5,457 nucleotides of DNA from Prosthecobacter sp. (lineage in GTDB: Bacteria > Verrucomicrobiota > Verrucomicrobiia > Verrucomicrobiales > Verrucomicrobiaceae), in the NCBI GenBank assembly GCA_020216965.1, contig JAIWOJ010000184.1, positions 1 to 5,457 of the forward strand. The letters are read 5' to 3'. Both the position numbers and the translations under genes were made by a program. Below are positions 1-5,457 of this stretch, one piece after another. Positions within the stretch are counted from its first letter, which is position 1. Each line of letters starts with the position of its first letter. The notes under the pieces were generated by a model. That model saw only the letters and a program-made list of their open reading frames with translations, was not told where the DNA came from and did no database searches.

Positions 1-865
<865 letters not shown>

Positions 866-891
866 TTACTGGCAAGGGCAACCACCCGCGC

Positions 892-926
892 AAGCGATCG
901 CCTTGGCCCCTCACGATCGCTTTTTT
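892..926 (+). terminator. Terminator-like hairpin with T-run, + orientation
   Basis: A perfect 9-bp stem pairs AAGCGATCG (892-900) with CGATCGCTT (914-922) around a 13-base loop, and a run of six T begins at 921. This is the form of an intrinsic terminator for rightward transcription, but both flanking genes are on the minus strand. Read leftward, the stem has no U-tract after it. It could stop transcripts antisense to ligA, or fold in the leader of a minus-strand ligA transcript. Structure is seen; function is inferred. Confidence 0.4.
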
Positions 927-933
927 GATGCTC

Positions 934-959
934 AAGCCTATCCTTGCTGAGGCTTTTTT
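934..959 (+). terminator. Second terminator-like hairpin with T-run, + orientation
   Basis: A 6-bp stem pairs AAGCCT (934-939) with AGGCTT (950-955) around a 10-base loop, with T at every position from 954 to 959. The T-run abuts the minus-strand stop codon of the lipoprotein gene (961-959). As with the hairpin at 892-926, the T-tract is on the + side only, so it does not look like a normal terminator for the minus-strand gene. The stem is short, so it is weaker than its neighbour. Confidence 0.3.
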
Positions 960-1663
960 CAGGGCTGTTTTGGGGTCGCACCCGCTTCGTCAGGGCTTGG
1001 CGGCGTGGCTTCCTTGGGGGTGGTGAGAGGCTTGGCAGAGGCCTGCTGGGTCGGCGGCACACGGAAGAGCTTACCTGTGTAGGGGTCTTTGACCGTATCA
1101 CCCGCAGGCAGTCCAGTCACATCCACCAGTTGGTGCTTTTGTGCATAGGGGCTGGTGACCATGCCTGGCCTGCCGGAGACGGGGGTGCCGTAGGGTAGGG
1201 TTTCGGCGGGTTTGGTGGCAGGCTGGGGGCTCGTGTTGCTGCTGGCTGGGGGCGTGGTAGCGGCAGTAGCCGCAGAGGCAGTCCCCGGCAATTCATTCGG
1301 CAGCGCCAACTTAGGCGGGGCAGGCGGGGTTTTGCTAGCAGCGTCTCTGGTGCTGTAGCTAGGCGTGTGTTTTGGGCGGTAAGGCACACGGTTATAATCG
1401 GCTTTCAGATGCCGATTGGTGTGATAGGACGTGCGGTAAGGGATGGGGGTGACTGGCCGTGGCACCACATAAGCACGTTGAGGGATGAAGGGGGAACCCG
1501 TCAGTCTGGCATAAGCAGGTGACGTAGGGCTGCTGGAGAGGTAAGCGATCAGCCCCTCTGATTGAATCATTTTCATGGCCTCTCTGGGCGGCAGTTTGCA
1601 GCTTGTGAAAGTGAGCGGAAATGCGATCACGACCGCGATCTGAAGGAGGTTTGAATGGCTCAT
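959..1663 (-). CDS. Putative proline-rich lipoprotein with C-terminal VKDPYTGK block
   Basis: The product is 234 residues from ATG at 1663. No named family is recognised. Residues 7-21 are hydrophobic (LLQIAVVIAFPL) and lead to FTSC with C22, a plausible but non-canonical lipobox because F sits at -3. The N-terminus has no Lys or Arg before the hydrophobic stretch, which is unusual for a signal peptide. The middle is rich in Tyr, Arg and Pro, then Pro, Ala and Thr (about 110-155), and is probably disordered. The only folded-looking part is about 157-203 (YGTPVSGRPGMVTSPY...VDVTGLPAGDTVKDPYTGKLFRVP), a pattern I associate with small envelope proteins of Verrucomicrobiota. The tail is again Pro/Thr/Lys-rich. 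A TTG at 1702 would add 13 residues including one Lys (MLKELG); neither start has a Shine-Dalgarno sequence, and ATG is preferred because it begins close to the hydrophobic segment. A role at the membrane or wall is inferred only. Confidence 0.75.
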   Translation of the reverse strand: MSHSNLLQIAVVIAFPLTFTSCKLPPREAMKMIQSEGLIAYLSSSPTSPAYARLTGSPFIPQRAYVVPRPVTPIPYRTSYHTNRHLKADYNRVPYRPKHTPSYSTRDAASKTPPAPPKLALPNELPGTASAATAATTPPASSNTSPQPATKPAETLPYGTPVSGRPGMVTSPYAQKHQLVDVTGLPAGDTVKDPYTGKLFRVPPTQQASAKPLTTPKEATPPSPDEAGATPKQP

Positions 1664-1791
1664 GGCAGGAGGGAGGGAGAGTGAACCTAATTCTTTGAGC
1701 AAAGATGCGGATGATGATAGGTGCAGCCTTGTGACTTGAGCAAGATTAAAGTCGAGAGAAAAGGCTTCTTAGGAAGGCAGACCTTTAAGTT

Positions 1792-1820
1792 ATTCTAATC
1801 ATACAAACCTCTTGTTTTAA
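1792..1820 (-). promoter_or_regulatory. Candidate sigma70-type promoter for the lipoprotein gene
   Basis: On the minus strand, TTAAAA (1820-1815, four of six matches to TTGACA) is followed after 17 bases by TAGAAT (1797-1792, five of six matches to TATAAT). The spacing is ideal and the surroundings are AT-rich compared with the rest of the window. Transcription would start near 1785, leaving a leader of about 120 bases before ATG 1663. It lies between the COG0523 stop and the lipoprotein start, where a promoter would be expected if the two genes are transcribed separately. This is a prediction from consensus only. Confidence 0.4.
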
Positions 1821-1834
1821 GAGACGATACAGAC

Positions 1835-1862
1835 TGCTTTCGAGGGCACTGTGAAAGCACAG
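1835..1862 (-). other. Overlapping hairpins just after the COG0523 gene, possible weak terminator
   Basis: Two mutually exclusive stems overlap here. One is CTGTG (1849-1853) with CACAG (1858-1862) around a 4-base loop. The other is TGCTTTC (1835-1841) with GAAAGCA (1853-1859) around 11 bases. Both begin within about 12 bases of the minus-strand stop at 1873-1871, where a terminator is expected. Neither is followed by a U-tract in that direction, so an intrinsic terminator is not well supported. Confidence 0.25.
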
Positions 1863-1870
1863 CGATGCCT

Positions 1871-2986
1871 TTACACATCCCGATGCGTCGGCACGGGCTT
1901 GCCAGGGCGGAAGTGTTCCTCATGCTCTAGGGTGGCCTGGAGGCCGAAGAAGCTCGTTTTCACCTCATCGAGAGCCGCTTTGACGGCGTCCATGAGTGAG
2001 GCGGGATCGGCCTCGGCGCGCAGGTTGATGATGAGCTGGCCGCCGGTGGTCGGCTCGTCGAGTTCCATGCCGAGTTCAGGGATGTAGTCGCTGCGCACGA
2101 GGTTGAGGCTCGCCAGTTCGCCCGCGATGCCATCATCGGGGCTGAAGGTCATCTTGAAGTGGGCGATCTCAGCGCCAGCGTGCTGCAAACGGCCCTGCAC
2201 ATGGGTGGCGAGCTGTTTGAGAAAGGCGTTCGCGTCGAACTCATCATCGCAGGTGAGTGAAACGGTGGCGTTGAGCCAGCCGAGTAGTGCCTCACCTTCC
2301 GCATAGACTTCGTAATCGACCGCCATCGGATTCCGCCGCGCCTGCTCGCCGCTCATGAGCGTGCGGAAGAGCTCTTCGAGGCCAGTTTCCTGTCGTGGCG
2401 AGGCGGTCATGATTTTGGCGAGTGGGAATTCCTTTGCCAAAACAGCGCGCAGTTCTTCGCGTTGGGGTTCATCCAGCAGGTCGCTTTTGCTGATGACGAT
2501 CACATCAGCCTCCTCAAGCTGCTTTTTGAAAATGTAGGCCACTTTGGAAGAGAAGGTGCCGCCCTCCTCAAGGCCGAACACGCGACGCGCCCGCACGGGA
2601 TCGACCAGCACGGCCAGCGGCGCGATGGTGAAGGCATCCCCATACATGCGGCGCAGCGGATAGGTCACGGTGGCGACGAGATCCGTGCAGCTCCCCACCG
2701 GCTCGGCGATGAAGACATCAGGCTTTGTGGCATCGTTCAGGCGGGCGGCGGCATCCACTAGGGTGTTAAAACGGCAGCAGAAGCAGCCGCCTGCGATCTC
2801 TTCTGTGGCAAAGCCCTGGCCGCGCAGCAGCTTCGTATCCACGAGCCCACCGGCCTGGTCATTGGTGATGAGGCCGACTTTCAGGCCCTGGTCGGTGAGA
2901 TGCTTCGCTAGGCGAGCGACCGTCGTCGTTTTGCCGGCTCCGAGGAAACCTCCGATCATGATGTAACGTGCCGTTTGGGGGGACAT
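1871..2986 (-). CDS. COG0523 (CobW/YjiA-like) GTPase, putative metal chaperone
   Basis: COG0523 proteins are cytosolic G3E-class GTPases that couple GTP hydrolysis to delivery or storage of Zn, Co, Ni or other metals. This one has 371 residues. Walker A is GAGKTT at 16-21. TNDQAGGLVDT (41-51) is the switch region. GCFCC (67-71) supplies the family's CxCC metal motif with C68, C70 and C71. E95 in FIAEPVGSC is the expected acidic residue, and SKSD (166-169) takes the place of the usual NKxD guanine-specificity motif. The C-terminal half (224-371: YEVYAEGEALLGWLN, then IAHFKMTF) does not read like a canonical CobW C-terminal domain. It ends in an acidic and histidine-containing tail with H355, H358 and H368. 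ATG 2986 places a beta strand (RYIMI) before Walker A, as expected, but has no Shine-Dalgarno sequence. The gene diverges from arsR across 87 bases holding a palindrome, which suggests metal-responsive control. The substrate metal cannot be told. It is unlikely to be the cobalamin enzyme CobW itself, as no cobalamin genes are nearby. Confidence 0.92.
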   Translation of the reverse strand: MSPQTARYIMIGGFLGAGKTTTVARLAKHLTDQGLKVGLITNDQAGGLVDTKLLRGQGFATEEIAGGCFCCRFNTLVDAAARLNDATKPDVFIAEPVGSCTDLVATVTYPLRRMYGDAFTIAPLAVLVDPVRARRVFGLEEGGTFSSKVAYIFKKQLEEADVIVISKSDLLDEPQREELRAVLAKEFPLAKIMTASPRQETGLEELFRTLMSGEQARRNPMAVDYEVYAEGEALLGWLNATVSLTCDDEFDANAFLKQLATHVQGRLQHAGAEIAHFKMTFSPDDGIAGELASLNLVRSDYIPELGMELDEPTTGGQLIINLRAEADPASLMDAVKAALDEVKTSFFGLQATLEHEEHFRPGKPVPTHRDV

Positions 2987-2996
2987 GCGCGTGCTT

Positions 2997-3018
2997 TATT
3001 TGCCAGTCATGGCAAATA
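2997..3018. promoter_or_regulatory. Perfect 9-4-9 palindrome, probable ArsR operator
   Basis: Half-sites TATTTGCCA (2997-3005) and TGGCAAATA (3010-3018) are exact reverse complements around a 4-base centre. The site starts 11 bases upstream of the COG0523 ATG and ends 55 bases before the arsR ATG, so it would overlap the promoter or leader of the GTPase gene. ArsR-family repressors bind imperfect dyads of about this size in their own divergent intergenic regions. The palindrome is seen directly; its assignment to this regulator is inferred from position. No clear -35/-10 pair was found beside it. Confidence 0.65.
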
Positions 3019-3073
3019 CGCAAGCGCCAAGCACACATCTTGCGCAGAAACCTCCCCGCTGTATTTCGCCCCT

Positions 3074-3388
3074 ATGCCTGCCCGCAAAACCTTCGATTGC
3101 CTGAGCGCCATGCGCGCCCTGGGTGAGCCGACGCGGTTGAGGCTGGTGCGGCAGCTCATTAGCGGTGCCAAGCCCGTGTCTGGTCTCTGTGAGACTCTGG
3201 GGGCGACGCCCTACAATGTCTCGAAGCACCTGCGTGTGCTCAAAGAGGCAGGGCTGCTGGAGGTCGAGAAACAGGGCCAACAGCGCATTTACTCCCTGGC
3301 GGCGGCCTTTCGTGAAAAGCTCTCCAACAACTCCAAGACACTGGACCTCGGCTGTTGTCAGTTTCACTTCGATAAACTGCCAGAGTAA
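3074..3388 (+). CDS. ArsR-family winged-helix regulator, putative metal sensor
   Basis: This is a 104-residue, single-domain DNA-binding protein of the ArsR/SmtB family, whose members usually repress metal-handling genes and release DNA when metal binds. The winged helix spans about residues 7-75. FDCLSAMRALGEPTRLRLV is the typical helix 1-2 region, TPYNVSKHLRVLKEAGL (45-61) is the recognition helix, and VEKQGQQRIYSL (64-75) is the beta wing. The CxC motif of helix 3 sensors (ELCVCD type) is absent; that position reads GLCETLG with only C39. The tail carries LGCCQFHFD with C94, C95 and H98, and C9 lies near the N-terminus, so a C-terminal metal site is plausible. ATG 3074 gives the normal family length. 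A TTG at 2975 would add 33 unrelated residues and put the palindrome inside the gene. No Shine-Dalgarno sequence precedes the ATG. The divergent COG0523 gene is the likely target. The inducing metal is unknown, and a non-metal ArsR protein cannot be excluded. Confidence 0.92.
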   Translation: MPARKTFDCLSAMRALGEPTRLRLVRQLISGAKPVSGLCETLGATPYNVSKHLRVLKEAGLLEVEKQGQQRIYSLAAAFREKLSNNSKTLDLGCCQFHFDKLPE

Positions 3389-3406
3389 GCGCTGCCTGGG
3401 TTCGGG

Positions 3407-5457
3407 TTACTTGGAGCGGAAAATCTCACTGCCGATCAGGGTATGGAGCAGATCCCGTAGTCTGTAGCCCTGTGACTTGGAGGCTGTGGTGATGCGCTCT
3501 AGCTCTGGGCGGTCAGAGAAAGCCATCGGCCTGCCCGTGCCGAAGGTCAGCAGTTTTTCGACGAGGCAACGAGCCACGCGGTCCTGCCCCTCCATGAGCA
3601 ATTTTTTGAAATCCTCCATGCCATTGAAGCGTGCGCCAGAGGGCAGCTCACCAGCGGCATCCACGGGTGGGCCTAGGCGATAGCGAACTTTGCGACCGTT
3701 GACGCGCAGGTTGACTTGTTCCCCTTTGTCAATGCTGCGGAAGCGGTCCCGCCAGCCTCCGATGACATCGTAGCTCTCGAGGGCGAAGCCTGGCGGATCA
3801 ATTACACGGTGGCAGCCATTGCAGCTCTCCATGCTGCGGTGCTTGTCCAGCAGCTCGCGCAGGGTCGTCGCACCGCGGATATCAGGCTCCACGCCGGGCA
3901 CGCCGGGCGGTGGTGGCGGTGGCTCTAGGCCCAGCAGGCGGTCCATCACATAGACCCCACGCACCACGGGGGAGGTATTCGTGCCATTGGCACTCACCTT
4001 GAGCACAGCGGCCTGGGTCAGGATGCCGCCACGTTTGCTGCCCGCTGGCAGCTCCACGCGGCGCAGGGCCGTGCCTTCCACGCCGGGGATGCCATAATGC
4101 TCGGCCAGCCTGCCATTGAGCATGGCAAAGGGGCTATCGATCAGATTTTCCACCCCAAGGTTTTCCCGGATCAGCTCGGTGAAAAAGCCGCGCGTTTCAC
4201 GCAGCATGGAGTCCAGAAGGTGCTCATCATATTCGGGATAGAGCTGTTTATCCGGCGTGGTGAACTCAATCTCCCGCAGGTTCAGCCAGCCATCGGTAAA
4301 GTCTGCCACAAAGCGTGCCAGCGCCGCCTCATCCCGCAGCAGCCGTTCCGTCTGCGCGCGTAGCACAGCGGGGTCCGTCACCTTCGCGGCCAGCAGCTCT
4401 GCATCAGGTGCCTTGCGGGTGAGGAAAAAGGCCAGCCGCGAGGCCAGGGCAAGATCGTTCAGCCGCCCGGCGGGCTCTTGTAGAAAGAGAAACTCGGGCG
4501 AGCAGAGCACCGCTACGGCTGCCGTGCGCATCGCCATGAGAAAGTCCTTCCCCTCGGCGTATTCCGCATCAAAAAGACGCACATAGGCATCCACCTCCTC
4601 CCGCGTCGCTGGCCGCCGGAAAGCGGCGGAAACAAAGCCCGGCAGCAGCCTGCGCGCATCTCCGGCAGGGTCCGCAGAGTCCGCCGTGAAGACGGGTTTG
4701 TAGCCTGCCTTGCCGCGCATCCAGGGCTTCTCTGGCATGACTTCTCGTGGCTTGGCCGTGCCTAGCAGCAGAGCTTGCCCGCGCGGCGGCCAGGGCTCCT
4801 CCAGAGGGCCATCTAGCTCCACAGACATCAGCGCCAGTCCCTGGCCGGGATACTTGTCAGGGCCATCTTTGACGGCTGAGTGGCCGTCTGGCCCATAGAG
4901 TCCCTGCGGGCTGATCCAGATGCCATGGCCCTGGGGCAGCTCCAGCTCCACCTCCACCGTCGCCAGCCCCTGGGCAGGCAGCTCGTGAAAGCTATGCGTG
5001 CGAGTGTCTGTGTTACGAAAATTAAAGCTGCCCGTGCGCAGAGCGAAGAGTACGGGCCGCTCCACCTGGTGCCCGCCGCCAGTGACCCGCACCCGGTAGC
5101 GCCCTGCCGTCTTGGCGCGCAGGTTGGGGATCACCGTGCTGGGAAAGCCGCCCTCATTAAAGACGACCACCGCGCCGTCCTGCCGCTTTAGCCAGTGTTT
5201 GCCGATGTTTTCCTTATTCCGGTCTCCGCTCTCGAGCGTCGCTGTTTGCAAGATCCGCTCTGGCCTTTCACCGGCGGAAAGGGCTGCATCTAGCGCCGTC
5301 TCTGCCGCCTCCATGTAGCGCTGCATCTGCACGCCAGAGACAGCCAGTGCCTCCCCTACCGTGTCAAAGCCGTGCGCCCTGCCGTCTTCAGGCAGCAGGT
5401 CCACCAGCCTCACCCGCACGCCTAGCAGGTCACGCACGGTGTTTTCATACTCCTGAC
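3407..5457 (-). CDS. DUF1592/DUF1588 Planctomycete-type cytochrome-like protein (5' end outside window)
   Basis: There are 682 codons visible from the first complete codon at 5455; the N-terminus is missing. Domains follow the fixed order of this family: DUF1587 at 1-50 (EYENTVRDLLGV, then LLPEDGRAHGFDT), a beta-rich segment at about 80-220 resembling a binding module, DUF1595 at 266-331 (FRRPATREEVDAYVRLF), DUF1592 at 332-458 (SRLAFFLTRKAPDAELL), DUF1588 at 471-568 and DUF1585 at about 605-680 (VARCLVEKLLTFGTGR). DUF1588 contains ANGTNTSPVVRG, a proline run and CNGCH (545-549, bases 3823-3809), a CxxCH motif able to attach c-type haem. Family members usually begin with a signal peptide and a further cytochrome c domain, which should lie to the right. 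They are thought to be exported and are often linked to polymer degradation, but no biochemical role is established. The stop faces arsR across 18 bases, so the gene ends its transcription unit. The domain assignment is firm; the function is not. Confidence 0.95.
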   Translation of the reverse strand, partial: QEYENTVRDLLGVRVRLVDLLPEDGRAHGFDTVGEALAVSGVQMQRYMEAAETALDAALSAGERPERILQTATLESGDRNKENIGKHWLKRQDGAVVVFNEGGFPSTVIPNLRAKTAGRYRVRVTGGGHQVERPVLFALRTGSFNFRNTDTRTHSFHELPAQGLATVEVELELPQGHGIWISPQGLYGPDGHSAVKDGPDKYPGQGLALMSVELDGPLEEPWPPRGQALLLGTAKPREVMPEKPWMRGKAGYKPVFTADSADPAGDARRLLPGFVSAAFRRPATREEVDAYVRLFDAEYAEGKDFLMAMRTAAVAVLCSPEFLFLQEPAGRLNDLALASRLAFFLTRKAPDAELLAAKVTDPAVLRAQTERLLRDEAALARFVADFTDGWLNLREIEFTTPDKQLYPEYDEHLLDSMLRETRGFFTELIRENLGVENLIDSPFAMLNGRLAEHYGIPGVEGTALRRVELPAGSKRGGILTQAAVLKVSANGTNTSPVVRGVYVMDRLLGLEPPPPPPGVPGVEPDIRGATTLRELLDKHRSMESCNGCHRVIDPPGFALESYDVIGGWRDRFRSIDKGEQVNLRVNGRKVRYRLGPPVDAAGELPSGARFNGMEDFKKLLMEGQDRVARCLVEKLLTFGTGRPMAFSDRPELERITTASKSQGYRLRDLLHTLIGSEIFRSK

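Noticed and set aside
894..901. GCGATCGC octamer resembling a cyanobacterial HIP1 element
   Set aside because: A single full copy occurs, inside a hairpin stem, with no abundance across the window; nothing else suggests a cyanobacterium.
944..1198. Plus-strand open frame opposite the lipoprotein gene
   Set aside because: Its Arg/Gly-rich composition is typical of the antisense of a Pro-rich gene, with no recognisable motif or ribosome site.
3040..3067. TTGCGC and TATTTC 16 bases apart as an arsR promoter
   Set aside because: Only three of six bases match at each box, so it cannot be told from chance, although it would fit a leaderless arsR mRNA.
2975..3073. Upstream TTG start that would extend the ArsR protein by 33 residues
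   Set aside because: The added residues do not resemble the family, the ATG at 3074 gives normal length, and the extension would run through the palindrome and overlap the divergent gene's start.
2996..3367. 123-codon minus-strand open frame opposite arsR
   Set aside because: It is fully antisense to a confident ArsR-family gene and has no family features of its own.
4257..4586. 109-codon plus-strand open frame opposite the DUF1592 gene
   Set aside because: It is Ser/Arg/Ala-rich antisense of a well supported coding region, as expected by chance in GC-rich DNA.

Overview
This window probably comes from a verrucomicrobial chromosome, or a close relative in the Planctomycetota-Verrucomicrobiota group. 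Three things point there. A large Planctomycete-type DUF1587/1595/1592/1588/1585 cytochrome-like protein is present. A small lipoprotein ends in a conserved block (SPY...VDV.G.P.G..VKDPYTGK.F.VP) that I associate with that group. None of the starts I could examine has a Shine-Dalgarno sequence, and base composition is moderately GC-rich. No phage, insertion sequence, CRISPR or RNA gene was seen, so this looks like ordinary chromosome with one regulatory module of real interest.

Layout: (1) 1-859, minus strand, the N-terminal 286 codons of the NAD+-dependent DNA ligase LigA, cut by the window edge. (2) 860-958, a gap with two hairpins, each followed by a T-run only in the + orientation. (3) 959-1663, minus, a proline-rich putative lipoprotein with a candidate promoter at 1792-1820. 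(4) 1871-2986, minus, a COG0523 (CobW/YjiA-like) GTPase with Walker A and CxCC motifs. (5) 2987-3073, a divergent intergenic region with a perfect 9-4-9 palindrome (2997-3018). (6) 3074-3388, plus, a small ArsR-family regulator with a CCxxH motif near its C-terminus. (7) 3407-5457, minus, the DUF1592-type protein with a CxxCH motif; its N-terminus lies beyond the window, and it converges on arsR with an 18-base gap.

The functional centre is the divergent arsR / COG0523 pair. The simplest reading is a metal-sensing repressor that binds the palindrome and controls a metal-handling GTPase, and probably itself. The metal is not evident from the sequence. ligA and the lipoprotein gene are co-oriented and may share a transcript, but have no obvious functional link. 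The DUF1592 gene ends its own transcription unit, and no DUF1552 partner lies downstream.
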